The position numbers and the translations under genes were made by a program. From assembly GCF_902499555.1 (NCBI RefSeq), contig NZ_CABVMM010000004.1, positions 124,001-188,000 of the forward strand: a stretch of 64,000 bases of DNA, read 5' to 3'. Below the pieces are notes generated by a model that searched no databases, was not told the DNA's origin, and was given only the letters and a program-made list of their open reading frames with translations. This stretch comes from Mesonia oceanica (GTDB lineage Bacteria; Bacteroidota; Bacteroidia; Flavobacteriales; Flavobacteriaceae). Positions 26,644 through 35,581 of this stretch are shown here, in pieces. Numbering within the stretch: position 1 is the first letter of the stretch; each line of letters begins with the position of its first letter.

Positions 26644-27321
26644 TTAACTGAGTGATTTAAAGGTTAAATGCTGAAAAAACTGGGTGATAGGTTCATCATC
26701 AGATTCTTTAAAATCTGATAGTTGTTTAAAATGACGATGTAAAAAATTCTGTTTTAAAGAACCTTGAACAATTGTATTTGCCAATGTTAATGGATAAGAA
26801 TAATTGGGATTGTATGCAGAGATAATCTTGCTTAAACGCTCTACTAATCTTCGATAAATCACAAAATACCCGTTTTTGTTTTCTTCATCAACATCAATAG
26901 TATGAAAAGCTTTTGACGATTCTTGAACGATGATATGATGTAATTCTTCCTCATTAATAAAACCAAAGGTTTCATCTTTTCGCGGAGTTTCTGTAATTGC
27001 TGTTATCGCACGTTTTAGAACTTTCTCTTTACATTCTATATTATTAATTCTAAAAACAAGCTTATATTCTAACCAAGCCCAATACCAAGAATTCAAGTAA
27101 AGCATCAACATATGCTTATTCTCAAAATAACGATAAACAGAGCTTTCGTTAGAGCCAATCTCGTCGGCTAACTTCTTGAATGTAAATTTCTCTAAACCTT
27201 CTTTCCGAATGATTTGAATTGAATATTCTAAAATCCTTCTTCCCAATTTAGAAGACTGCGGATCTTTAATATAAATATTCTCCGGAATGGTTAAAGTTAA
27301 ATTTGAAAGTAGTGTGCCCAT
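26644..27321 (-). CDS. TetR/AcrR-family transcriptional regulator
   Basis: The 225-residue DNA-binding protein has the TetR helix-turn-helix at about 44-75 (FTFKKLADEIGSNESSVYRYFENKHML), preceded by the first helix SKLGRRILEYSIQIIRKEG. The C-terminal ligand/dimer domain is of no known specificity. It is the first gene of the export operon, 6 nt before the ABC gene, so it probably controls its own operon in response to a ligand of the exporter. A classic dyad operator is not obvious in the 62 nt between it and the hairpin upstream. Confidence 0.88.
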   Translation of the reverse strand: MGTLLSNLTLTIPENIYIKDPQSSKLGRRILEYSIQIIRKEGLEKFTFKKLADEIGSNESSVYRYFENKHMLMLYLNSWYWAWLEYKLVFRINNIECKEKVLKRAITAITETPRKDETFGFINEEELHHIIVQESSKAFHTIDVDEENKNGYFVIYRRLVERLSKIISAYNPNYSYPLTLANTIVQGSLKQNFLHRHFKQLSDFKESDDEPITQFFQHLTFKSLS

Positions 27322-27383
27322 TTATAAAATATTTACTCACAAGGTTAAAAGTAATACTTTCATTTTAAATAAAGAGCTAAAAA

Positions 27384-27419
27384 AAATAGCTTTTAATTAT
27401 TTTAACATAAAAGCTATTT
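27384..27419 (-). terminator. Terminator of the DUF2945 gene
   Basis: A perfect 12-bp stem (AAATAGCTTTTA / TAAAAGCTATTT) with a 12-nt loop lies just downstream of the DUF2945 stop on the minus strand. It also separates that gene from the exporter operon. Confidence 0.65.
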
Positions 27420-27436
27420 ATTTAGAACGAAAATCT

Positions 27437-27646
27437 TTATTTTTTCTCTACCTCATCTTCTAATTTTAAGACAGAACTTCCATCATCTTGTTTGATAAAT
27501 AGAGCCTTATTACCTTCTTCTCCTTTTCGTGTAATTTCACTACCATTAATGGTTTTGGTCACTTCTTTGGTATAAGTTTTTTCTACTTTACCGGTCGCAG
27601 TTCCGTTACCCCATTTCCATTTCACTTCGCTTCCTTCTTTTATCAT
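27437..27646 (-). CDS. DUF2945 (Hva1-type Tudor-like) protein
   Basis: This is a 69-residue cytoplasmic protein. The whole chain is one small beta-barrel domain: EGSEVKWKWGNGTATGKVEK, then GNKALFIKQDDGSSVLKLEDE. This matches the hypervirulence-associated Tudor-like domain family (DUF2945). Such proteins occur widely in bacteria and fungi, and their binding partner is not established. It lies between the helicase gene and the exporter operon, with its own terminator. Confidence 0.8.
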   Translation of the reverse strand: MIKEGSEVKWKWGNGTATGKVEKTYTKEVTKTINGSEITRKGEEGNKALFIKQDDGSSVLKLEDEVEKK

Positions 27647-27714
27647 CGCTTTTTTTAGCTAAAGATAAATTGAATGTAAATTCTAAAGAAACTCGCTAAC
27701 AGTATTTTAACGCC

Positions 27715-30036
27715 TTAAGAAAGTATTTTCAGCTTCGCAAAACGAAGCAGTAATTTCTTCATCCCTCCGGTTTCAAAATCAATTTCGGCTTTTTTATCCT
27801 GCCCGGCACCTTCTATATTCAATACTTTTCCCTTACCAAAACGCATATGTTCTACCATTTGTCCAGTCTCTAGTTGAATTGGCAAATCGGCTTTTGTAGG
27901 GGTGGAAGCATCGGCAGGCCTCAACCTTCTTAGTTTCCGTAATTCTTCTTCGGTGGGTTTATGAGCAGGTGGCGGAGTTCCACGCTGAGGCTTGTTTTGT
28001 CGTAATTTACTTTTATCAACTTCTCCAAAAATATCACGATCTACCAAAGGTTTGTATTTATAATCATCTTGCGGAATCATATAATCTAAATACTGATCGT
28101 CTATTTCTTCTATAAATCGACTAGGTTCTGCGTCGATTAATTTTCCCCAACGAAAACGGGACTGTACATAGGTTAAATAAGCTTGTTTTTCAGCTCGGGT
28201 TAAAGCCACATAAAATAATCTACGTTCTTCTTCTAATTCAGAACGGGTATTCATACTCATTCCTGAAGGGAACAAATCTTCTTCTAAACCAACAATATAA
28301 ACATAAGGGAATTCCAATCCTTTAGCTAAGTGAATGGTCATTAAAGCCACCCGATCTTCATCTGGGGTTTCTTGGTCTAAATCGGTCATTAAAGCGACAT
28401 CCTCTAAAAATTCTCCCAACGAACCATCAGCATCGGCCAATTCTTTTTGTCCATCTACAAAATCCTGAATACCGTTTAACAATTCCTCTACATTCTCAAT
28501 ACGGGCAACCCCTTCCGGCGTTCCATCTTTCTTCAATTCTTGTACTAAGCCTGTTTTTTTGGCAACGGTTTCTGCAACAGTAAAGGCATTTTCATTACTG
28601 GCCATAATCTGAAAACTTTTAACCATATTGGTAAAGTTTTTCAGCTTGGTCTGCGTGCCTTTATTAATTTTTAAATCTATTCTTTCAATATTTTCAATTA
28701 CTTCAAAAATAGAACGTTTGTAATGATTGGAAGCCAAAGTAAGCTTATCCATCGTTGTTGATCCAATCCCACGGGCCGGAAAGTTAATAACACGTTTGAG
28801 CGCTTCTTCATCTTTAGGGTTAACAATTAGACGTAAATACGCCAAAACATCTTTAATTTCCTTACGTTGATAGAAAGAAAGTCCTCCATAAATTCGATAT
28901 GGAATATCTTTTTTTCGTAAAGCATCTTCCATCGCACGACTTTGCGCATTGGTTCTATATAAAATAGCAAAATCACCATTTTTTAGTTGGTGTTCCATCT
29001 TATTTTCAAAAATAGAACTCGCTACAAATCTCCCCTCTTCCCCATCGTTAATCAATCGGTTGACAACAATTTTAGGTCCGTCATCATTGGCTGTCCAAAC
29101 AACCTTTTCCAATTTGGTTTTATTTTTATCGATGATTGAATTCGCTGCTTCAACAATATTTTTGGTAGAACGATAATTCTGCTCCAATCGGTACATTTCA
29201 ACCCCTTCATAATCCCGTTGAAAGTTGAGAATGTTATTGATATTTGCTCCACGAAACGCATAAATACTTTGCGCATCATCACCCACCACACATATATTTT
29301 GAAATTTATCACTCAGTGCCCTTACAATTAAATACTGCGAATGGTTGGTATCTTGGTACTCATCAACCAAAATGTAACGAAAACGGTTTTGATATTTTTG
29401 CAGCACATCTGGAAAACGATTTAAAAGCTCATTGGTTTTCAGTAGTAAATCATCAAAATCCATCGCTCCGGCTTTAAAACAACGGTCAACGTATTCTTTA
29501 TAAATTTCACCTAAACGAGGTCGTTTGGCCATAGCATCGGCCTCTTGTAATTCCCCATCTTGAAAATAAGCTTTTACAGTAATCAAGCTGTTTTTAAATG
29601 AAGATATTCGGGAATAGACCTGCTTATATTTATAAACATCTTTATCTAACCCCATTTCTTTTATAATCGCCCTTAAAACACTTTGTGAATCTTGCGTATC
29701 GTAAATGGTAAAATTGGAAGGATATCCTAATTTACTGGCTTCCATCCTTAAAATTTTAGCAAAAATGGAATGGAATGTACCCATCCATAAATTTTTAGCT
29801 TCACTACTTCCTACAATACTAGAGATACGATGTTTCATCTCTCTCGCCGCTTTGTTGGTAAAAGTGAGCGATAAGATATTAAACGGATCTACCCCTTGAC
29901 TCATCAAGTAAGCAATACGATAAGTAAGTACCCTAGTTTTACCGGAGCCCGCACCAGCAATGACAATCATAGGCCCGTCTTTTTGTAAAACCGGGGCCCG
30001 TTGGGCGTCATTCAATTCAGCTAAATAATTTTCCAA
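27715..30036 (-). CDS. UvrD/PcrA-type 3'-5' DNA helicase
   Basis: This is a superfamily-1A helicase for DNA repair and replication-conflict removal. Motifs are in order: LNDAQRAPVL (Q motif), IAGAGSGKT (Walker A), TFTNKAAREMKHR (Ia), VDEYQDTN (Walker B), VVGDDAQSIYAFRGA (III), LEQNYRS (IV), VALMTIHLAKGLEFPYV (V) and FYVALTRAEK (VI). The C-terminal Tudor-like tail (MVEHMRFGKGKVLNIEG) is typical of PcrA/UvrD. The frame opens at an ATG at 30093, but a -7 box (TATTTTTG) lies inside those first codons, so I place the start at the TTG at 30036. This gives a 773-residue protein starting at ENYLAELNDAQ, as in relatives. Confidence 0.9.
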   Translation of the reverse strand: MENYLAELNDAQRAPVLQKDGPMIVIAGAGSGKTRVLTYRIAYLMSQGVDPFNILSLTFTNKAAREMKHRISSIVGSSEAKNLWMGTFHSIFAKILRMEASKLGYPSNFTIYDTQDSQSVLRAIIKEMGLDKDVYKYKQVYSRISSFKNSLITVKAYFQDGELQEADAMAKRPRLGEIYKEYVDRCFKAGAMDFDDLLLKTNELLNRFPDVLQKYQNRFRYILVDEYQDTNHSQYLIVRALSDKFQNICVVGDDAQSIYAFRGANINNILNFQRDYEGVEMYRLEQNYRSTKNIVEAANSIIDKNKTKLEKVVWTANDDGPKIVVNRLINDGEEGRFVASSIFENKMEHQLKNGDFAILYRTNAQSRAMEDALRKKDIPYRIYGGLSFYQRKEIKDVLAYLRLIVNPKDEEALKRVINFPARGIGSTTMDKLTLASNHYKRSIFEVIENIERIDLKINKGTQTKLKNFTNMVKSFQIMASNENAFTVAETVAKKTGLVQELKKDGTPEGVARIENVEELLNGIQDFVDGQKELADADGSLGEFLEDVALMTDLDQETPDEDRVALMTIHLAKGLEFPYVYIVGLEEDLFPSGMSMNTRSELEEERRLFYVALTRAEKQAYLTYVQSRFRWGKLIDAEPSRFIEEIDDQYLDYMIPQDDYKYKPLVDRDIFGEVDKSKLRQNKPQRGTPPPAHKPTEEELRKLRRLRPADASTPTKADLPIQLETGQMVEHMRFGKGKVLNIEGAGQDKKAEIDFETGGMKKLLLRFAKLKILS

Positions 30037-30066
30037 ATCCTCTACAATTTTAGGGGGTGAATTTAC

Positions 30067-30074
30067 CAAAAATA
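30067..30074 (-). promoter_or_regulatory. -7 promoter box of the UvrD-type helicase gene
   Basis: TATTTTTG on the minus strand matches TAnnTTTG, with a TTTG 21 nt upstream (30099-30096). It lies within the first codons of the longest reading frame, which argues against the ATG at 30093 as the start. Confidence 0.55.
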
Positions 30075-30189
30075 GATAAAAACCGATGTCCAAATCAAAG
30101 GTTAATTATAAACAAAAAGTTCTTAAATTCTTATTCCCTCCCTATAAAATTGAATAACTTAGTATCGTAAAAATTCATTTTTTAATTTT

Positions 30190-31794
30190 ATGGACGCCTT
30201 TCTTAGTTTTTTGTCAGCAGTCTCTTGGTGGCAATGGGTTTTAATCGTCATTATTCTTATTGCGATTAAAGATATTTTCTTCAATAAACATCACACCATT
30301 AAACATAATTTTCCCGTGGTAGGGAATTTTAGGTATATGTTAGAAAGCATTGGTCCAGAACTACGGCAATATATTGTTGCTAACAACCGTGAAGAACTTC
30401 CTTTTAACCGAATTGAGCGGGGTTGGGTATATGCTTCTGCCAAAAATGAAAATAATTATGAAGGTTTTGGTACCGATCAGGATATTTACCAAACCAATTA
30501 TATTTTTATCCATAATGCGATGATTCCTTTTAAATTACCCAAGAATCATCCAAATGCGGAAGACCCATACTTTCTTCCTTGTGCAAAAATTTTCGGAGCC
30601 TATCACAAGCGAAGAAAACCATATAGGCCAGCTTCAGTTATTAATGTTTCAGCCATGAGTTTTGGGAGTCTTTCTGCCCGTGCAATTCAATCCTTAAACT
30701 TGGGTGTAAAAAAAGCCTATGCATATCACAACACAGGAGAAGGCGGGTTATCCCCATACCACAAGCAAGGTGGAGATATTATTTTTCAAATAGGTACGGG
30801 TTATTTTGGAGTTCGCGATAATGAAGGAAATTTTTCGTTGGAAAATTTAGCCCAATTAGTAGAAGAAAACCCGTGCATTAGAGCTATTGAAATAAAACTT
30901 TCCCAAGGTGCAAAACCCGGAAAAGGTGGTGTTTTACCAGCTTCTAAAATCACTAAAGAAATTGCTGAAATAAGAAGAGTTGAAGTAGGCAAAGACGTGG
31001 TCTCACCACCTTATCATACTGCTTTTGATGGAAATCAAGGCCTGATAGATTTTATTGAAAAAATTGCTGACCGAACAGGTTTACCGGTAGGAATTAAAGC
31101 TGCTGTAGGAAAATTAAAAGACTGGGAGAATTTTGCCCAACTTATGAAGCAACAAAACAAAGGCCCCGATTTTATAACCATTGATGGTGGTGAAGGTGGA
31201 ACAGGTGCTGCACCGCCAAGTTTTGCTGATCATGTTTCCTTACCATGGATGTTTGCCTTCAGAAATATTTACAAGATTTTTAAACATAATGACCTTAGTG
31301 AGAAAATTGTATTTATTGGAAGTGGTAAACTTGGCTTCCCTTCCAAAGCTGCGATGGCTTTTGCCATGGGAGTAGATTGTATAAATGTAGCGCGGGAAGC
31401 TATGTTGAGCGTAGGTTGTATTCAAGCTAAATCTTGCCATACCAACACTTGCCCCACAGGAGTAGCTACACAAAGCAAATGGTTACAAGCCGGAATTAAT
31501 GTAAAAGATAAAGGAGAACGCGTTAACTATTATTTTAAGAATTTTAGAAAAGAATTATTGGAAGTTACCCATGCGTCAGGATACGAGCATCCTTGCCAAT
31601 TTACTATGGACGATATAGAACTTAACCTTAGCGATCAAGATTTCACCAAGTCTTTGGCAGATTCTTTTGAATACCATAAAGTAAAAGTTCCTTTTGAAGG
31701 AGTTTCTTCTTTGCAAAAATGTGAGTATCTTGGCGGAAATTATAATTATAAAGAATCTAAGGATTCTTTTGAAAAGGAAGACGTACGCTACTAA
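30190..31794 (+). CDS. FMN-binding glutamate synthase-like protein
   Basis: The 534 residues start with an N-terminal membrane helix (about 12-27). A glutamate-synthase central/FMN barrel follows: INVSAMSFGSLSARAIQSLN (about 153-172), TGEGGLSPYH, ITIDGGEGGTGAAPPSF (about 328-344), and the cysteine cluster CIQAKSCHTNTCPTGVATQ (about 412-430), where GltB has its 3Fe-4S site. The glutaminase and the NADPH subunit are missing, so it is not complete glutamate synthase. Such stand-alone domains are common, and their reaction is unclear. It is followed after 2 nt by a small membrane-anchored protein, probably cotranscribed. Confidence 0.88.
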   Translation: MDAFLSFLSAVSWWQWVLIVIILIAIKDIFFNKHHTIKHNFPVVGNFRYMLESIGPELRQYIVANNREELPFNRIERGWVYASAKNENNYEGFGTDQDIYQTNYIFIHNAMIPFKLPKNHPNAEDPYFLPCAKIFGAYHKRRKPYRPASVINVSAMSFGSLSARAIQSLNLGVKKAYAYHNTGEGGLSPYHKQGGDIIFQIGTGYFGVRDNEGNFSLENLAQLVEENPCIRAIEIKLSQGAKPGKGGVLPASKITKEIAEIRRVEVGKDVVSPPYHTAFDGNQGLIDFIEKIADRTGLPVGIKAAVGKLKDWENFAQLMKQQNKGPDFITIDGGEGGTGAAPPSFADHVSLPWMFAFRNIYKIFKHNDLSEKIVFIGSGKLGFPSKAAMAFAMGVDCINVAREAMLSVGCIQAKSCHTNTCPTGVATQSKWLQAGINVKDKGERVNYYFKNFRKELLEVTHASGYEHPCQFTMDDIELNLSDQDFTKSLADSFEYHKVKVPFEGVSSLQKCEYLGGNYNYKESKDSFEKEDVRY

Positions 31795-31796
31795 TT

Positions 31797-32318
31797 ATGG
31801 AGAATATCAATTTTTTACAAGTTTTCTTTAACCTATTACCGGCTGTGGTTATTGGCCTTATTGGGTTTTATTATTTTAACAGCTACTTGACCGATGAAAA
31901 TAAACGTCGAATTTTTGAGCTGAAAAGAGAAAGTTCTAAAAACACTATTCCGCACCGCTTACAGGCTATGGAACGAATGACTTTATTTTTAGAGCGAATT
32001 AATCCCGGCAGTTTATTAATTCGGGTGAAACCTTACAACGATAGCAAACACGATTACGAAAATTTACTTATTAGAAATATCGAACAGGAATTTGAACACA
32101 ACTTGGCTCAACAAATTTATGTAAGCAATAAATGTTGGAATGCAATTAAAGCTACCAAAAATGCTACTATTTCGATGATTAGACAAGCGAATATGAGCGA
32201 AAAGGTAGATTCTCCAGAAAAATTGAGAGAAGTAATTTTAACGGAATTACTCGATAAAAAAGCACCTAGCGAAACAGGATTGGCTTTTCTTAAAAATGAA
32301 GTACACCAACTTTGGTAA
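31797..32318 (+). CDS. Membrane-anchored hypothetical protein, possibly DUF7935
   Basis: This is a 173-residue protein of unknown function with one N-terminal membrane helix (about 8-28, VFFNLLPAVVIGLIGFYYF). The charged remainder is mostly helical and cytoplasmic (RLQAMERMTLFLERINPGSLL; NIEQEFEHNLAQQIYVS). I recall this pattern as a flavobacterial family possibly numbered DUF7935, but that name should be checked. Coupling with the FMN glutamate-synthase-like gene, 2 nt upstream, suggests the two products work at the same membrane. Confidence 0.7.
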   Translation: MENINFLQVFFNLLPAVVIGLIGFYYFNSYLTDENKRRIFELKRESSKNTIPHRLQAMERMTLFLERINPGSLLIRVKPYNDSKHDYENLLIRNIEQEFEHNLAQQIYVSNKCWNAIKATKNATISMIRQANMSEKVDSPEKLREVILTELLDKKAPSETGLAFLKNEVHQLW

Positions 32319-32374
32319 CCCCTCTGACTTAAAGATTACTCTTAGATACTATTGGAGTTAGTGAATATTTGAAT

Positions 32375-32500
32375 TTTCGTCATTCCAGTGCTTGACATCT
32401 AGTCTCATCCAGTAGCATCAATCAAAATAGGTAAAACGAACCGCTCAATCAACCCAGTCTGCCGGACGTACAGGTTAGTTCAGGGTGGTCATGCTACCCC
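32375..32500. repeat. Degenerate dispersed intergenic repeat
   Basis: The spacer contains CGTCATTCCAG (32378-32388) and the small palindrome CTGCCGGACGTACAG (32459-32473). Related units occur at 61109-61145 and 62087-62135. The copy here is decayed and I cannot define its edges. Confidence 0.4.
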
Positions 32501-32503
32501 TCC

Positions 32504-33415
32504 CTACCTATCTTTCAATTCATTTTCCTTTAAATTAAGAGCTTTATCGTTAGCATATTTAAAGCCTTGCTCCCACCAGCTTGTCATAAGTTTTTTATCG
32601 AAAATCAAAGAATTTTCAGTGAGTTTACTAGGGGTATAATATAAATTGAGAACTACATTTCTATTGGTGGCAGCCAGTTTTCCTTCAATAATATTGCTGC
32701 GTTCTACTTGATCCAATACAAAACCAAAAAGATTAATCATTAATGAGAATGGGTTTTTACCGAGCACTTTATTGTATTCCATATTTTCAGATTCCAGAAT
32801 TATGGCATCTATTTCTGTAGCTCCACGACGAATAGCTTCCCGAATGGGAACCATACTACCAAAACCGCCATCGGCATATTCATAGCCATCTTTTTTCACC
32901 AAACTCATGAAGGGAATATAATTGCAGGAAATCCAGATCCAATCGCAGAATTCTTCGTAGCTAAACTCTTTAATAGACTTGTATTCTACATTATTTTTGG
33001 TAAGGTTAGAAACGGTAATTACAATGTCTTTTCCACTTTTCTTGGCCCGTAGAAAATCATCTTTGGTAATTTTTTGTTGAATTAATTTCCGGAGGTTTTT
33101 ACTTTCACCGAAAGTCCGTTTTTTCTTAATAAACTGAAGAATGGTAGTTAAGTAATTAATGCTTACATATTCCCGATTGTCTTTCTTTTTAATCTTAAAC
33201 GGATTTAAACTGAAAATACTTTTTTGGTTCACATTGGTATAGACTCGGTGAAGTTTATCTATTTCTCCAATCGCCAAATGTGTTAACAGTAAACTTCCTG
33301 TGGAAGCACCTACAAAAATATCGTAATCTCGGTTTTGAACTTTCATCAAATGGGAAGCTACACCACCGGCATAAGCCCCTTTACTCCCTCCTCCTGAAAT
33401 AACCAATGCTTTCAT
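32504..33415 (-). CDS. Patatin-like phospholipase
   Basis: The 303-residue lipid acyl hydrolase has a Ser-Asp dyad. The oxyanion loop is GGGSKGAY (8-15), the nucleophile elbow is GASTG (36-40, Ser38), and the dyad aspartate is in ADGGFGSM (near 180). There is no signal peptide, so it is probably cytoplasmic or secreted by another route. The fold stops soon after the catalytic domain; there is no C-terminal surface-antigen barrel. The ATG overlaps the stop of the M1 peptidase gene by 4 nt, so translation is probably coupled. Confidence 0.9.
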   Translation of the reverse strand: MKALVISGGGSKGAYAGGVASHLMKVQNRDYDIFVGASTGSLLLTHLAIGEIDKLHRVYTNVNQKSIFSLNPFKIKKKDNREYVSINYLTTILQFIKKKRTFGESKNLRKLIQQKITKDDFLRAKKSGKDIVITVSNLTKNNVEYKSIKEFSYEEFCDWIWISCNYIPFMSLVKKDGYEYADGGFGSMVPIREAIRRGATEIDAIILESENMEYNKVLGKNPFSLMINLFGFVLDQVERSNIIEGKLAATNRNVVLNLYYTPSKLTENSLIFDKKLMTSWWEQGFKYANDKALNLKENELKDR

Positions 33416-35496
33416 TCTTCTAAAATTTTATTGAGCACTTTTTGTTGCTTTTCTGGAGCTTTATCTTTTATACTGTACAAAATGGCCCGTTGTTGTGGTT
33501 TTGAAGCTAACTCAGCTAATAATTCCCTACAAAAATTTCTAAAACGCCAAACCGGATGCACCGATCCTTGCATTAAATCTAAATAGTTTTGCTCGGTAAA
33601 TGATTCTATTTGATAAAGATATCCAAACGCATTTTGTCGAATTTCATAAGCATATTTTGGACTCGTATAACCAGAAAGTTCTTGATAGAATTTGCTATTA
33701 TTCTCGGGTTGATATGTAGGAGTAACCAAACTTAAAGTCAACCACATTAACCTGATGTTTTTATTACTAAAACCTTCTAAGTTTTTGGTGGCTTCTAAAT
33801 ATTTAGATTGACTTTCGGGGAAATTTTGCCATAGACTAAACAGGGCCTGCTCGATGGTTAAATAAGACTGGTCGTTGAGCAAACTTTCATAATCTTTTTT
33901 TAAGCGCTGCGGAATTTCTTTTAAATAAGTTGAAATAGCTTGACGGACAAAAATATTATTTGTGCCGAAAGCTTTTTTATACAGTTGAAGTACTTCTTCT
34001 ACGTTTTCTTTTGCTAATTGGGCAACCGCTTCCTGTCCCAAATATTCGTTTACGGGAAAATCTAAAGCTTTATTCAATTGCTCATATTTATCTTTGAGAG
34101 GAATACTTCGTAAAGCAATTAAGGATAAATAGTTATTGATAAAAGTAGATTTCTTTAAACTTTCTAATGCCTGACTTGCTTTAAAAGCAGATTGTTCCAG
34201 CCAATCGGTTTGAAATTGGGTAAGATCCATTCCGCTGGCTTTTTCCATTTCAGTTATAAAATCTTCGGTTTCTACATTTTGATAAGCGTATTTGTTCAAA
34301 TAAGCTTTTATTCCTTTTTTAAAAGCTTCGTCGCCTACTTTCTCATGTAACACATGTAATGCCCAAGCTCCTTTTTGATAAAAAGTAAGTGAACTGGCTT
34401 TGGCATTTTTTAAAGCTTCCCCTTTTCCGGAATCGCTTAATTCTTTTAACTTTTCAGCATTTTGATAGAGTTTAAAATAAAAATAATCCTCTCCAAAAAT
34501 TTCGCGTTCTGCCAGCAATGCATAGTAAGTAGCAAAACCTTCCTGTAACCAGTGGTGGGTTCCTGATTTTTCGGTCACGAAATCACCAAACCATTGATGC
34601 GCCAATTCGTGCGCATTTACATTTACGTAATTCCTATCTACAAACCCGATTTTATCTACCATAAACATATCAGAAAAAATAGTTGCCGTGGTATTTTCCA
34701 TCCCGGCATAAAGAAAATCACGCACCGGAATTTGTTTATAGTTCTGCCACGGGAACGCAACACCGATTTCTTGCTCAAAGAAATCGAATATCTTTTTTGA
34801 ATATTTATACGTCCACTCTACTTTATCTTCATCTTGTGGTTCGTAGTAAAGTTTTATAGGAATTCCGCTTGCCGCAGTAATGTCTTCAGCCTCATAAATT
34901 CCTACCGCCACAGCCACAAGGTAACTGCTCATCGGGTGATTCATATTAAACTCCCAAAGCTTTTCTTTTCCTTTTTTTTCAGTAGCAATTAATTTTCCAT
35001 TGGCAATTACTTGATATTCTTGTGGAACTTGATAGGAAAGGTCAAACTCAATTTTATCATTCATATCGTCTAAACTCGGCAACCAATGAGAAGTATATTT
35101 ACCTTGCCCTTGCGTCCAGATTTGGTTGCTACCACCATTATCCCAACCTAAAAAGTATAAAGCCTGCTTAGGTTTTGCTTCATAAGAAAATTCAACCTGG
35201 TAAGTTTTACCGGCTTTAAAATTTTCAACAAAATAAATTTTATTTTCTGCAGAAAAAACTTCAGGTTTAAATTTCGATTTTTTAGATAATTCAACCTTCA
35301 TCTTTACCGCATCTAAGTAAATGGTATCCGTAGCTTGTAAAACTTTAAATTCTATTTGAAGCTTTCCTTTTACGCTTTCCGTTTCCGGTAGTAAATGAAC
35401 AATTCCAGAAATTCGTTGAATATCTAACTTTTCAGTTTGTTGGGCTTGTATAAAAAATGGACTTGCTAAAAGAAGCAGCCAAAGTATTTTTTGCAT
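33412..35496 (-). CDS. M1-family aminopeptidase (exported)
   Basis: This zinc aminopeptidase has 694 residues. A signal peptide (to about 19, FFIQAQ) sends it to the periplasm or beyond. The M1 fold shows AGMENTTATIF (the GxMEN exopeptidase motif, near 265) and HELAHQWFGDF with a second-ligand glutamate exactly 18 residues after the HExxH (HWLQEGFA), near 295-322. A C-terminal helical, HEAT-like region follows. The lack of a type IX secretion tail suggests a periplasmic place. It is the first gene of a two-gene unit with the patatin-like gene. Confidence 0.92.
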   Translation of the reverse strand: MQKILWLLLLASPFFIQAQQTEKLDIQRISGIVHLLPETESVKGKLQIEFKVLQATDTIYLDAVKMKVELSKKSKFKPEVFSAENKIYFVENFKAGKTYQVEFSYEAKPKQALYFLGWDNGGSNQIWTQGQGKYTSHWLPSLDDMNDKIEFDLSYQVPQEYQVIANGKLIATEKKGKEKLWEFNMNHPMSSYLVAVAVGIYEAEDITAASGIPIKLYYEPQDEDKVEWTYKYSKKIFDFFEQEIGVAFPWQNYKQIPVRDFLYAGMENTTATIFSDMFMVDKIGFVDRNYVNVNAHELAHQWFGDFVTEKSGTHHWLQEGFATYYALLAEREIFGEDYFYFKLYQNAEKLKELSDSGKGEALKNAKASSLTFYQKGAWALHVLHEKVGDEAFKKGIKAYLNKYAYQNVETEDFITEMEKASGMDLTQFQTDWLEQSAFKASQALESLKKSTFINNYLSLIALRSIPLKDKYEQLNKALDFPVNEYLGQEAVAQLAKENVEEVLQLYKKAFGTNNIFVRQAISTYLKEIPQRLKKDYESLLNDQSYLTIEQALFSLWQNFPESQSKYLEATKNLEGFSNKNIRLMWLTLSLVTPTYQPENNSKFYQELSGYTSPKYAYEIRQNAFGYLYQIESFTEQNYLDLMQGSVHPVWRFRNFCRELLAELASKPQQRAILYSIKDKAPEKQQKVLNKILEE

Positions 35497-35581
35497 AAGT
35501 ACTTTTAATTATCACTTCGAAAATACGAAAAAAGAGTAACTACAAATAGAGTAATTTTCAATATTTACTATCTTCGTTTTT

